Assembly (NCBI RefSeq): GCF_003589595.1
Contig: NW_020654810.1
Location: 20,217,201-20,281,200 of the forward strand
From: Hyposmocoma kahamanoa
Taxonomy: Eukaryota > Arthropoda > Insecta > Lepidoptera > Cosmopterigidae
Length of the DNA: 64,000 nt
Direction: 5' to 3'
Shown here: positions 11,546-22,050 of the stretch, one piece after another
Layout: every line of letters begins with the position of its first letter
Position numbering within the stretch: the stretch's first letter is position 1
Position numbers and translations under genes: made by a program
Notes under the pieces: model-generated
The model's database searches: none
The model's input: only the letters and a program-made list of their open reading frames with translations
What the model was told of the DNA's origin: nothing

Positions 11546-11997
11546 TTTTATAAAAAAGTTATTTTTAATGTATTTATGTCACAATTCAAGAAAATGGTAA
11601 CATTTCAGATTTATGATTAAATAAGACAATAACTAGGAATTGAGCGATGAATAAAACAAATTTATAATGGTTCAGTTAATTGAATAATCCATTAAAGGAG
11701 CTGTTGTTGCAGAGAAAGAGACCGCTGATTTAATGATTGCTTTCGACTATAAATAGAATAAATTGCTCAGGAAAATTTGGGCTTGGTACAGACAAGTAAG
11801 TGTCATATTTTTTGGTATAAATGTTTGAGTGACATGTTGAAAATGCTCCCGGGAATATTGAAATTACTTTAAGAAGCATGAAAATAGGTCATGTACTTTT
11901 CGATTTGAGAAAATCACGTATATGTACAAACAAACCAGGGAACATTTATTCCTTTATACTCTGTTAAAGAAAAAAGTTTCCTTGTTATGAATAAATA
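11546..11997. other. Unique AT-rich DNA
   Basis: Nothing recognisable apart from a T/A-rich opening at 11546-11580. Confidence 0.5.
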
Positions 11998-12220
11998 AGC
12001 AGTAATCTCATTATTACTGTGTTCAGGGTAAGGGTGCTGGTGAAATTACAGGCACATGGGACTTGTCAACTTATGTCTCAGGGTGACGGGTGCAGTGGTA
12101 GTACCCCTCAGATCTTTGCGACTTAAAGCTCTGAGTGGCACTGCAACTATTATGGACAGGCGTGTAGCTTACCATCAGTTGCACGATTTGTTCGTCCCAT
12201 CACTAGATATTATAAAAAAT
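11998..12220 (+). mobile_element. Family A element, copy 3 (5' truncated, inverted pair with copy 4)
   Basis: It starts inside the CAGTAAT...CATTACTG motif and then matches the consensus closely through AGGGTAAGGGTGCTGGTG, GGGACTTGTCAACTTATG, GACGGGTGCAGTGG and GTGTAGCTTACCATCAG to an A-rich end. Its 3' end faces the 3' end of copy 4 across 17 bp. Confidence 0.9.
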
Positions 12221-12237
12221 AGCCTACGATCGAAGAA

Positions 12238-12400
12238 CTTTTTTATGATATCAAGTGACGAAGCGCACGCGTCTGATGATAAGCGACGCTCCTGTCCATA
12301 GCTATTTCAGTGCTACTCAAAGATTTGAATCGCAAAGATCTAAAGGGCACTGCCACTGCGCCCGTCATCCTGAGACAAAAGTTGACAAATCCCATGTGCC
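12238..12400 (-). mobile_element. Family A element, copy 4 (inverted partner of copy 3)
   Basis: From the T-rich 5' side it reads TATCAAGTGACGAAGCGCAC, CAGTGCTACTCAAAGATTTG, CACTGCCACTGCGCCCGTC and GACAAATCCCATGTGCC, the complement of family A. Copies 3 and 4 are arranged tail to tail, so a transcript crossing both could form a duplex of about 160 bp. Confidence 0.85.
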
Positions 12401-13160
12401 ATCCCAATTGATAGCATTACTCATCAAACCAATGCTATACAAACATTTTCAAAATTCAAATTAACTTTATTACATAGGTAAACAAATGACACTTCAATCA
12501 TATTGATTAAACTCTACCGTTATGTCATAAATTGTGGTGCAATATTCCCTTTTATTCCAATTCCATAAAAAGAAAGTCTCACTTCTGTCCCCAGCTTTAA
12601 TGCGATATCAAAATCAGCCCACACACTGCTTACACCAAACCTTTAGTTGTGCTGCCGGGTGCAATATCCGAATGAGGCAATTGCAACTGTCGTTGCTTCA
12701 ATAATTTATTCTCATTTTAAACAAAAGGATTTCTAAATTACTTCCAAATTCCAATTTAGATAAATATTTTACTTTACCAGCGCGAAAGAGATGTAACCAA
12801 AGTTTTTTTTTTTCTACAATATTACTTTAAATGTTACTAATTAAATAATATATAATTATATGCAAGACAAAGAGTATCATCCAAACATATAAATATCATA
12901 CAAAGAATCTCATTCGTTGAAATAACATATAAACAGAGTAAACATTGCATCCAAAACCACCAATGAGATATCTGAATGCATGAGCGAGTACGATTTTATA
13001 AGTACAACTGCACATAAATCGTGATTATAACAATGTATAAACTGAAAATAATGTTCTCTTTGTTTGTAAAATATATAGGTATTTAAGTGTTCAATACGAT
13101 TCTCGTGATTCATTGTATTATGATATTATTTATTACAGCAACTTTGCTATATAAAAAAGC
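12401..13160. other. AT-rich unique DNA
   Basis: No gene seen. A slightly less AT-rich piece at about 12590-12700 (TTGTGCTGCCGGGTGCAATA) is not matched elsewhere in the window. Confidence 0.5.
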
Positions 13161-13355
13161 TTTCTATGATATTTAGAGACGGGACAAAGAAATCGTGGGT
13201 ATAGTGTTAAGCGACACATCTATCTATAACAGTTCCAGTGCCACTCAAAGCTTCAAATCGTAAAGATCTGAGGTGAACTGCCACTGCGCCCATAGACATA
13301 AAATTGACAAGTCCCAGATGCCTGTAGTTTCACCAGCACCCTCACCCTTCAAAAC
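13161..13355 (-). mobile_element. Family A element, copy 5
   Basis: Its blocks are TTTAGAGACGGGACAAAG, TAACAGTTCCAGTGCCACTC, CTGCCACTGCGCCCATAG, TTGACAAGTCCCAGATGCC and CACCAGCACCC. Its 5' start is lost. It lies head to head with copy 6, about 30 bp apart. Confidence 0.85.
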
Positions 13356-13383
13356 CATAAAGTATCTAATCACGAAGAGTTTA

Positions 13384-13684
13384 TTAGCAGTGGAGCTCTT
13401 TTTAAAGAGTTCGTCCAGAATGCTATCTTACCTATTTTTGCCTCCAAGCAATAATGTCAGCATTACTGTGTTCCGATTTTGAAGGGTAAGGGTGCTGCTG
13501 GTGAAATTACGGGCACATGGGACTTGTCAACTATGTCTCGATGTGACGGGTGTAGTGGCTGTATCCCTCAAGTTTTAGCGATTTAATGCTCTGAGTGGCA
13601 CTGCAACTGTTATGGATAGGCGTGTAGCTTACCATCCGGCGCACGACTTGTTCGTCCCGTCAGTTGATACAGTATAAAAAAAAA
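13384..13684 (+). mobile_element. Family A element, copy 6 (full length)
   Basis: It is one of the most complete copies, with TAGCAGTGGAGCTC at the 5' end, AAAGAGTTCGTCCAG, CAATAATGTCAGCATTACTG, AAGGGTAAGGGTGCTG, GTGTAGCTTACCATCCGG and TTCGTCCCGTCAG, ending in AGTATAAAAAAAAA. Full length is about 300 bp, which defines the family size. Confidence 0.92.
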
Positions 13685-14686
13685 TTAAAATGCTTGAAGT
13701 TACAAAGAAAATTTGTCACGACTTATTGTATATTTATATTTTCGTAATTTTACCAACAACTCTTGTAATACGCATTAATTTATTTGTGAAATGCATATTA
13801 GCAAATATAATAATTAGTTAATTATCGTTCGGTATTAATTGCGATTTTAATTGAACCATTAATCTTAATCCAAACTGTTACGTGTTCATTATTTATTGAC
13901 TTCTTATAACATCCTGATTCTAAAGTAGGACAATTAAACGAAAAATAATATTATAACGGGGAAAAGAACAATATATAAATCAGTATTAATCTACCTTGTG
14001 ACGATGCGACCTCCTTCTACCGTCATTGAGCATCTCATTTTCTCTGGTTCCTGGCCATTTGTTTTCAAATGTTGAATCGTTCTCTAATTTCGTTGCCCGT
14101 CATTCTCATTTTGTTTTCGTTTCGTCGTCACTAAAGTTAAAGATTTGTCGAAGCGTTCATCTGGGCAAATGTGAAAACATACAACATATGTTCTTACGAC
14201 TAAGTCACGCAAAACATACGAAACAATCCCAATTACATAACGGAATCGATTCGATATGAACATCGATAATTTGGTACAACAAATCTAAACTGTTATCTAA
14301 CATCGATTCCACCCACGGGTGCTTCGGAACGTTTATAATAATACGTAAACATGTTTATGTCATGCGCTAAATATCGTGGGTGTACCGAAGTCATCGTATC
14401 GAAAAGTTGGAATCGATTTAATAAATATTTAATGGTTCTTTATATCATTTTGCTTGTTACGTTAATTGCAAACGAGAGGAAATTAAAATGTATCTGTAGG
14501 TAAGCGGTGATTTATTCGTTAGGTGCAGGGTGGTACTTGTTTATCAATTTAAATGTAAGGAGCTTTATCGTTTCACGAAATGGTTAAGTTATTACGTACA
14601 GTTAAGACAAATTGTACGGATTCAAAAACTTCAGTCTTAGTTTAACGCCTCAGACACACGGCTGTCCTAGCTTCGGCTCTTGTCTT
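13685..14686. other. Unique DNA; short inverted ATCGATTCC motifs
   Basis: No gene seen. Around 14302-14420 the sequence has ATCGATTCC and later GGAATCGAT, plus two GGGTG-type blocks (CACCCACGGGTGCTTCGG and ATCGTGGGTGTACCGAAG). These may be the remains of a small inverted-repeat element, but I cannot define its ends. Confidence 0.4.
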
Positions 14687-14960
14687 TTTTTATAATTCTA
14701 AGTGACGGGACGAACAAGTCCTGTGCCTGGTGGTAAGACACGCCTATCCATAACAATTGCAGTGCAACTCAGAACTTTAAATCGCTAACTAAGATCTTTG
14801 ACGCACCGCCGCTGCGCTCGTCACCCTGAGACACAAGTTGACAAGTCCCCTGTCCCTTTAATTTCACTAGCACCCCTCACATTACTGCTTAGCGGCAGAA
14901 ATAGGTAAGGTGGCAGTACTTCCCTGGACGGACTCTTTCACAAGGATTTCTACTGCTACT
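14687..14960 (-). mobile_element. Family A element, copy 7 (near full length)
   Basis: It reads from the T-rich tail (TTTTTTATAATTCTAAGTG) through GACGGGACGAACAAGTC, GCCGCTGCGCTCGTCACCC, GACACAAGTTGACAAGTCCC and TGCTTAGCGGCAGAAATAGG to CTCTTTCACAAGGATTTCTA and CTGCTAC. The AAACCGGAACACAG block is deleted. Confidence 0.9.
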
Positions 14961-14979
14961 AAATGAATGTTGGCCACAC

Positions 14980-15290
14980 AAGGCCATATTACGTACATAC
15001 ATACATGTACTTCACGCCCTTTTCCCGTAGGGTAAGCAGAGACAATAGCCTTCTACTTACTATGGTCCTGATATAGATTCTTCGCCTCATCAACACACAT
15101 CAGTGCTTTCGTACAAGTTCGGCGGGTAGGTAAACTGTTGACCTGGCCGTTCTTTAAGACGTCCTCAATTTGGTCGTGGTAAGTTCGCTTTGATTGGCCC
15201 TTACAATGATCTTCGTTAATCCATTATTAAATTGTTTAATTGTGACATAGCGACGGTATTGGCCCAGCAGTGGCGCTGTGTTCCAGTTTT
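14980..15290. mobile_element. Lepidoptera-type dispersed repeat (family Q)
   Basis: It contains CTTCACGCCCTTTTCCCG, TAGGGTAAGCAGAGACAATA, TTCGCCTCATCAACACAC, TACAAGTTCGGCGGGTAGG and GACGTCCTCAATTTGGTCG, a block order I recall from a very common repeat in moth and butterfly genomes. A second part near 15255 (TTGGCCCAGCAGTGGCGC) also looks repeat-derived. No tRNA head is visible, so the class is left open. Confidence 0.65.
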
Positions 15291-15883
15291 TTAAATAAAA
15301 TCATAAAGGAATCATAAATTTTACTGCATACTTTTAACATGTAATTTCTTGTATCCTATAACAGTGAGTACCAAGCAAATAGTCTTGTCTAACAACTTAG
15401 AAAACCAAAGACTAAATGGGTACATAGGTATCTCTAATAAGAAGTGACAGCCGACATAGACCAACATCCGATCCTTCCTGCGGAAACACAAACCAGTCGA
15501 GAGTGAAAGCACGCGTGCTCACGCGCAACGTGCGATCGATATTCGCTAATTGAGTAATCGATATTAATTATCGATTTAAGTTGACGAATCATTAGTTTAG
15601 AATCGAGAAAGTCGGTTATATTAGAACAATAATAATGTGGGTCAATTTCGGCATAGAACAGCACTAGATCAGATTGAAGGTGACCTTAAAAAAAGGTCAA
15701 GGAAAAGAATCTAAAATAGATGAGAGCGTGTACCAAAGTGTAAATGATAATGTAAGAATTGAAAGCATCGCCAGATCATAGTAAGTTCTTATTCATCATA
15801 AATAAATTCACAGTCTCTGTCTAACCCAGCGCGAGACACGCGTGCCAATAAGTATACACGTAATGTGTTTCTATATCTGTTTG
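15291..15883. other. Unique DNA
   Basis: No gene seen. The stretch around 15450-15545 (CACGCGTGCTCACGCGCAAC) is less AT-rich but carries no long convincing frame. Confidence 0.45.
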
Positions 15884-16104
15884 ACTGCTTCCGTGGCAGA
15901 ACGGTTACCATGCCGGACTGCCAAGCAGAGGTCCCGAGTTCGAATCCCGGGCCGGGAGAAACATTTGTATGGCCCACATTTATTTCTTTCGTGAGTTTGG
16001 GTGTAATTTGGTGTTGTCTATGAGTGTGTCCATGGCACCCGCGACACAGGGTTTCCCTAGTGCGGGGCTATGTTGAGTGTGTGCGTTATTATTATTATTA
16101 TTAT
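15884..16104 (+). mobile_element. Family B tRNA-derived SINE, copy 2 (full length)
   Basis: The tRNA-like head has A box TGGCAGAACGGTTACC and B box AGTTCGAATCC. The body runs GAGAAACATTTGTATGGCCC, TTTCGTGAGTTTGGGTG, GTGTCCATGGCACCCGCG, CACAGGGTTTCCCTAGTGCG and ends in an ATT run. It is about 220 bp and the reference copy for this family. Confidence 0.93.
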
Positions 16105-16239
16105 CTAAGGACGTATAATATTTGTTTGTATCATTGAAGATTTAGCAGGTCATTCATCGCTTTCATACATTGTATTTGTCAATAAATAATAAATAAATAT
16201 ATAAGTATAAACATTAGACATCACAAACGGTTCTCTGAT

Positions 16240-16425
16240 CCCAAAGTAAGTAGCTAAAGCACATGTGTTATGGAAATCGGAAACAACGACGGTACCACAA
16301 ACATCCAGACCCGAGACAATATAGAAAAATTAGTTTCTACACTGCCCCGGGCGGGGATCAAACACGGGACCTCAGAGATGGCGACACCATGAAAACTATT
16401 GTGCAAGCCACTCCACCAATTGTTT
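16240..16425 (-). mobile_element. Family D tRNA-derived SINE, copy 1
   Basis: The minus strand begins GGTGGAGTGGCTTGCACAAT, then GTTTTCATGGTGTCGCC and the B box region TGTTTGATCCCC, followed by GTTTGTGGTACCGTCGTTG. It matches family D copy 2 at 30794-30985 over its length. Confidence 0.85.
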
Positions 16426-16496
16426 TACAGTTGTTGTGATTTTTATGATTTGTTATTGGAATTGGGCTCACTGTGAGGCGTGGTGATGACAGGTAA

Positions 16497-16602
16497 TCAC
16501 AAAAGATATGAGGTGCACTGCCACTGCGCCTGTGATATGTTCGGAAGTTGACAAGTCCCATTTGCTTGGACGAACTTATTCACAAGGAGCTCTACTGCTA
16601 CT
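16497..16602 (-). mobile_element. Family A element, copy 8 (large internal deletion)
   Basis: The order is GATATGAGGTGCACTGCCAC, GAAGTTGACAAGTCCC, then directly TTGGACGAACTTATTCACAA and GGAGCTCTACTGCTAC. The central 100 bp of the family and the 3' end are missing. Confidence 0.8.
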
Positions 16603-16662
16603 TATATAAAATGGGCTAAATAAAATATCGTTCGTTAATGTTTTCTCTGAATCTATACATAT

Positions 16663-16893
16663 TCGGTGTTTTGTAGAAAGAGCGCAAGCGCCATTTTAAA
16701 TATTTTTCATGGGAGCGTGTTTAAAGTGTTAATGACTGTTTTAAAATTCAATTTTGGTTTTAATTAAGTTCAAGTTTTAAAATTAAATTTAAAACGTGAC
16801 GCAAATATTTTACAACAGTCGTGCAAAACTAAAGCATGCTCGCCTGAAAAAAAATCTTAAATGGCGCTTTCGGCGTTTATACTAAACACCGAC
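16663..16893. mobile_element. Family H MITE-like element, copy 1
   Basis: The terminal inverted repeats are about 40 bp (TCGGTGTTTTGTAGAAAG and, at the other end, TTTATACTAAACACCGA). Subterminal GCGCCATTT and AAATGGCGC are also paired. The interior has a second palindrome around AAAATTCAATTTTGG. Copy 2 lies at 42248-42463. Confidence 0.85.
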
Positions 16894-17168
16894 AATATCT
16901 AACACACCGGGGTTCTACTCACGAATTGGTATTAATTCAAACGTAAGAATCGAGAATAAAAAGGATACGTCACGGTATCATAAAATGCTGTGAGGCGTGA
17001 TGGCATATACCAGTATGTATTTTTGATTTGAATATACCTGACGTTCTAGAGAAAAAGCGAAAGTTGAGCTAATTGTTGCTAAAAACTGGCTAAAGATAGG
17101 TGTTAATATTGTGCGGTAATCGAGAAAGCTGTACCTTAAAGTGGTTTCTATCCTACACAATAAGTTTA

Positions 17169-17379
17169 GTAGCAGTAGAGCTCCTTGTGAAAGAGTTCGT
17201 CCAGGGAAGTACTGCCACCTTACTTATGTCAATTTATGTCTCAGGGTGACGGGTGCGGTGGCAGTGCCCCTCAGAACTTTGCGATTTAAAGCTCTGAGTG
17301 GCGCTATTATGAACAGGCGTGTAGTTTACCATCAGGCGCACGACTTGTTCGTCTCCCTTCACTTGATATTACAAAAAAA
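17169..17379 (+). mobile_element. Family A element, copy 9 (internally deleted)
   Basis: The 5' end GTAGCAGTAGAGCTCCTTG runs intact to CTGCCACCTTACTTATG, then joins directly to GTCAATTTATGTCTCAGGG. The 3' end is GTGTAGTTTACCATCAGGCG and TATTACAAAAAAA. The deletion joins near short matching sequence, as in copy 15. Confidence 0.9.
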
Positions 17380-17581
17380 TTACACATTATGTGTACGTAT
17401 AATTGGGTACATGTTGATATACCTAAAAGATTAATGGAAGAGTATGAGTAATTGTGCTGTATTGTGAAGCATGCGATTGTCTTCTGTGATGTTACGTTGT
17501 GTGACTTTTTGTAGTTATGTGCTATTTGTACTATGCGGAATGTTGATTTCTTACCGAAGCACAGCCGTCTTTCTATTCTTT

Positions 17582-17680
17582 TTAATCGACTTCGAAATAG
17601 GAGGAGGTTCTCAATTCGATTGTATTTTTTTTTATACTCTATTTTGATGATTCCTTTTTTTAGTTTTCAACAGATGTCAA
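17582..17680 (+). mobile_element. Family F repeat, fragment
   Basis: TAATCGACTTCGAAATAGG and AGGAGGTTCTCAATTCGATT are followed by a T-rich stretch and TTTTGATGATTCC. The rest of the element is not recognisable. Confidence 0.75.
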
Positions 17681-19435
17681 TAAAATTTGACAAAATAGAT
17701 GTAATTTTCCACGAACATTTGAGGCCGCTAGTTCGGGAAAATATTTTTCATATTTTTGTTTTTTGACATTTTTCCTATAGATTTAACATGGTGACCTTTG
17801 ACCATCAATTATCTCAGGCACGGATCGAAATTCAAAATTTATTTTTCGCCATCGCCTGTACAATTGTATCTTTTGTGCTAGTTTCAAATTTCATGCGTAA
17901 CGGTTGAGGAACAGCCGCGTAATTCGTAGTAGTGTAATTTCATTGGATGCCAAAGAATCTTCGCTTGCTACGATTCGATAAATACGTTATATCCACAAGG
18001 GTACTTTAAGAAACATGTAGTTACAGAATAATTGTTTAATTATAGCTTTTAACTTTTGCGATATCAACGTCATTGGCACAATAAACACAAGCATGGGATC
18101 AAGACATATTTCAACTGTCACAGCAAATCACTGCTTTCGTCCAATCATAGATCATGAGATAAACCATTAACATAGGTATCGATTAAAACGTCCTGCGACC
18201 ACGGAACTCGAAAACGAAGATCGAGATAAATGTATCGATTAAAATAATAGCAGCGACCTTTAAACCCCGATCAGTCATCCGGAATATCTCTATATTCATA
18301 CTGCACGACGTGATATATACACCGCCACGCAATGAAGCACACAAACTGTCAAAATTATCAACTGAAATTTTATACTTTATTTCCAATAGCGAAAAGTGAC
18401 AATTTATTCCGAGATATTTTAGTGCGTGACAGTGCGTACGTCAAGTCCAAATAAGGAGTAGCTGACAGTAAAATTACTGTACTGAGACCCATTGTTTGTT
18501 CAGAGAGAGAGATGTATCGAAGAGGATTTCACTTAATTCTGATTTTAACCGAAAGATGACGTATGATTAATGTGACATTTAAACTGGTATTTCGGTGAAA
18601 ATTGTCTTCAAGTTCAGATTGAATTTCATTACGTCGAAATTGAGATGGGCTAAGGTCGTAAGGTGGCATGGAATGAATTACAATTAAAGTAGTATCAAAA
18701 TTAAAATGCCCCGTACTTCGACCTACAAAATTGTAGCCATACATTTAAAAAATCTATACGAACACATTTATTTCTCTATTTAAATCTCTGTTTTCTTTTG
18801 GTGCCTATAGTCTGAAAAGACTGGTTATGATCGAAAATCATACTGCCTCGTTTTTAGTAGCGAGTGGCAATGAACTGATGCAGGATTGTATTGAAGTTGA
18901 AGTTGTTTTTTTTTTTTCAAGTCGTACAACGAATATATTTTAAAAATAATCCGTACATTATAGGGTTGTTCCTTACATTTATCTACCTACCGCAGTAATA
19001 GTCGATTCATAAAGAAATTGACATTTATTCTCTCAAGAACAAGATACACAAACTGCTTCCGTCAGTAAAAATCTTTATTACCAGCAATTAGTCAAAAGGA
19101 ATATACAAATTGACGTCACAGGGCTTCATATATAGGTTGATTTATTGTACCAATCTTATTAAGTAGTACATTTTTTAAGGCATAACAGAGTACGAGAAGA
19201 ATAATGTGATTTAGTAAACGCCTTTGGATGTTTTTGTTTATAAAAAAAAGTCGTTTTTCCCTATAATATGAAGTACAAAAAATATATAGCTGTACAATAT
19301 TGAACGTAAGTAAGTGCAATATGAACCACTTTTCAAGGTTTTCGTGACAATCAACCTTATGGCATGAAGTATAGGTAATTTGATTATTATTTGTGTTTCG
19401 ACTTATAAGAATCACTCTGTATAAGATAATTTAAA
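17681..19435. other. Unique AT-rich DNA
   Basis: No gene or matched repeat seen across 1.75 kb. A T run lies at about 18906-18919. The frames at 18183-18386, 18529-18744 and 19116-19415 have no recognisable domain. Confidence 0.5.
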
Positions 19436-19479
19436 CGTGGGCGAGGGGTATATAATAATTGCGAGCGTGTTCGCCCACG
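19436..19479. promoter_or_regulatory. Inverted repeat enclosing a TATA-like sequence
   Basis: CGTGGGCGA (19436-19444) and TCGCCCACG (19471-19479) are exact reverse complements. GGGGTATATAATAATT lies between them. No gene start is visible nearby, so a promoter role is only a possibility. Confidence 0.25.
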
Positions 19480-19625
19480 AGCCTTCGAAAGGATCCAAAG
19501 AATGACTCATCGAGTGCGTCAAAAACGCGATTGAGATCCCGGAACCGAAAATTTAAGAAGTCTTTTCGGTATTGTATATATTTGCAGTCTTTGCCTATGG
19601 TTATAATTCATAAGAGAAAACTTAA

Positions 19626-19923
19626 GTAGCAGTGGAGCTCCTTGTGAAAGAGTTCGTCCAGGGAAGTACTGCCACCTTACCTATTTCTACCGCCAAGCAG
19701 TAATGTCAGCATTACTGCGTTCCGGTTGAGAAGGGTAAGGGTGCTGGTGAAATTACAGGTACATGCGACTTTTCAACTTATGTCTCAGGGTGACGGGCGC
19801 AGTGGCAGTGCCCCTCAGATCTTTGCGGTTTATAGCTTTGAGTGGCACTGCAACTGTTATGGACAGGCGTGTCGTTTACCATCAGGCGCACGTCTTGTTC
19901 GTCCCACTTAGTATCATAAAAAA
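19626..19923 (+). mobile_element. Family A element, copy 10 (full length, reference copy)
   Basis: It runs in full from GTAGCAGTGGAGCTCCTTGT through AAAGAGTTCGTCCAGGGAAG, CAGTAATGTCAGCATTACTG, AAGGGTAAGGGTGCTGGTG, GGGTGACGGGCGCAGTGGC, GCGGTTTATAGC and CATCAGGCGCACG to TATCATAAAAAAC. It is about 298 bp with no long ORF of its own; the frames inside it are chance. Confidence 0.95.
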
Positions 19924-19993
19924 CTTATATTTACATGACAATATTTATGCATAGCATAAAAAAAAAGCACAAGAATGTAGACAGCTGCATAAT

Positions 19994-20270
19994 GCGCAGG
20001 CCACACCGCGAACGAAGCTAATCTAACTTAGCTCACGTAGCCAGGGCACCTGTTCATACTTCGGCTCACACCGCGTACTAAGCTAACCGAGCTAACTAAA
20101 CTAACTCAACAATCCCGCTAGCTATGTAAAATATGTCGCCTTCTCCCGCGTCACCCCCACACGTATTCATAGTCACTATTTACCTACTACGTATTTTCTT
20201 AGCTTAGCTTTGCATGCAACTACGTGAGCTAAGCTGAGTTAGATAGCTTCGTTCGAGGTGTGGCTTGCGC
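19994..20270. mobile_element. Family I MITE with long terminal inverted repeats
   Basis: The ends pair over about 47 bp: GCGCAGGCCACACCGCGAAC at the left and TTCGAGGTGTGGCTTGCGC at the right, with CTTAGCTCACGTAG and CTACGTGAGCTAAG as inner parts. Further AGCTAA and TTAGCT repeats fill the interior. It is about 277 bp and non-coding. No clean target duplication is visible. Confidence 0.88.
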
Positions 20271-20525
20271 TTAACGCTCGAATCTCGTCAACCTCAGACA
20301 TTATCACAGCTTTGTATATTTTGCAGTGGTAACCCTGGGTAGCCGCTAGAAACTCCTCGCTATGGAGCTTTCAGTTCACCTAGGTGAAGTTTTCAGTAAG
20401 CAGAAAGACTGTGAGCTACATTCACCAAAGAATAAGTTTAAAATTCTAAACGAGAAACGTTCTGGTCGCAACGCTACAGGCTCCGGGCTTATATGAAATT
20501 TTGTAACTTTGACTTGAAGAGCTGT

Positions 20526-20743
20526 TATCTATTTCTGCCGCCAAGCAGTAATGTCAGCATTACTGTGGCACATGGGACTTGTCAACTTATGTCTCAGGGT
20601 GACAGGCGCAGTGGCAGCGCGCCTCAGATCTTTGCGATTTAAAGAGCTGAGTGGCACTGCAATTATTATTGTTATGGACAGCCATGTAGCTTACCATCAG
20701 GCGCACGACTTGTTCGTCCCGTCACTTGATATTATAAAAAAAA
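20526..20743 (+). mobile_element. Family A element, copy 11 (5' truncated)
   Basis: It starts at TATCTATTTCTGCCGCCAAG, lacks the GGGTAAGGGTGCTGG block, and continues through GGGACTTGTCAACTTATG, GACAGGCGCAGTGGC and TTACCATCAGGCGCACG to an A-rich end. Confidence 0.9.
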
Positions 20744-21104
20744 GCTAAAGTTAGAAAAAATATTTTTTTTATTCTGTATTTATTATATTTCCGTTATTAA
20801 ATTTCATGTAAATAATGGCACAGTAAATAGAATATTCTGGCTATGTTACTTTCTTGCTCGGAGCTGGTCATCCTGCTCATAGTAACAAATAAATAGAATC
20901 GAGAACAAAATGTAGACTATCGATACGAAATGTTCACGGTCAATGTTATAATGTGAGCGACCTAATGGTTGAAATTTGGATCACTCGGTCAGGGACATGC
21001 TTGAAGTAAAATAATCCATGGGCGTGGCTAGGTACGAGCAGCTGCCCTCCCTAATGACATATGGGTAAGTGTCCACGAATCACGTCACAATTACCTTTAC
21101 ACAG

Positions 21105-21195
21105 GTAGACGATTAGCGACTGCATCGCTACTGCATCGCCTTTGCATCACGTTTGCATCGCTGCTAAAAGTCGTCGTGTGTAACCGCTGTTAGCG
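21105..21195. repeat. Short degenerate tandem array of GCATCGC units
   Basis: Four GCATC motifs occur at 10-11 bp spacing between 21121 and 21165 (TGCATCGCTACTGCATCGCC and TTTGCATCACGTTTGCATCG). The flanks CACAGGTAGACGATTAGCGA and GTCGTCGTGTGTAACC may be ends of a small inverted-repeat element. Confidence 0.6.
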
Positions 21196-21199
21196 TCAC

Positions 21200-21999
21200 T
21201 GTTACGACTAAAGGCGGTTTCCCACTATCATTGGATAATAAGCAAGAAAACAAAAGATATTTGTTTTATTATATTATATATATTTATAAATGTCGAATCC
21301 TGGTTAAATTACGTGATGTCATTGAGTCCGTATAGGATTCGTCGGCTTGGCATGTCAAATACGCCTGAGTATCTTTTAAATGATTTTTCTTATGGATAAT
21401 CATCACGGATCAGCACATTTTGGGATAGATCGCTATTCCAGAATACCATCCGTATGTAGATCACTGAATTATAATAAGCAAATTGAGAGTCCATTAACCC
21501 CAATCGTTGTAAAGTTAGCATTTAATGTGCGCACGCTTAACTATAATGCAACGAACGCAATGAAAATTTTACGCTCCATTATTGTATAATTTATTGTTCG
21601 CCGTGCAATTTCCTTATCTCCCCTTATGATAACACTAGTTCCCCTTGAGTGCACTTTCTATAAGTTTTAGTCGGGTTTTATTTGCATAATAAAATGAATT
21701 TTATATTTTATGGCATTTGGTAGAATTACGTTCACAATCTGAATGATTTAATGCGTGCTTTGCGACTCTTTTACAATACATGATCAGATCATTCTGAATC
21801 CAATTTTTCTGTTCAAACATAGACACAATTAGGCGGGAAATGACGAAACGTCACTTAGACACATCACGCGGCTGTTGATGAACTCGGATACGGTACTTTG
21901 TACATTGTTTGTTTATGGTCTTTTTATTTTTTTCATTGTCTTTTTAGTGATGTTTTGTGTAACTCTGTAATTGATCAATCTTTCCTTGCTATTTTTATA
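21200..21999. other. Unique AT-rich DNA
   Basis: No gene seen. The frame at 21380-21589 has no recognisable domain. Confidence 0.5.
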
Positions 22000-22050
22000 C
22001 GAATTTCCACATTTAGAAAGAGCGTGACTCTTTCTAAATGTGGAAATTCG
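22000..22050. repeat. Perfect short hairpin, 23-bp arms, 5-nt loop
   Basis: Arms 22000-22022 and 22028-22050 are exact reverse complements (CGAATTTCCACATTTAGAAA plus GAG) with the loop CGTGA. No other copy is seen in the window. Confidence 0.92.

Noticed and set aside
12056..12301. Recurring peptide starting MGLVNLCLRVTGAVVV
   Set aside because: It appears at each plus-strand family A copy (also 17141, 19763, 20551) because the repeats share sequence; frames are not kept open across copies.
22000..22050. Pre-miRNA
   Set aside because: The loop is only 5 nt and the stem perfect and short, unlike animal pre-miRNAs; the same applies to the other four short hairpins.
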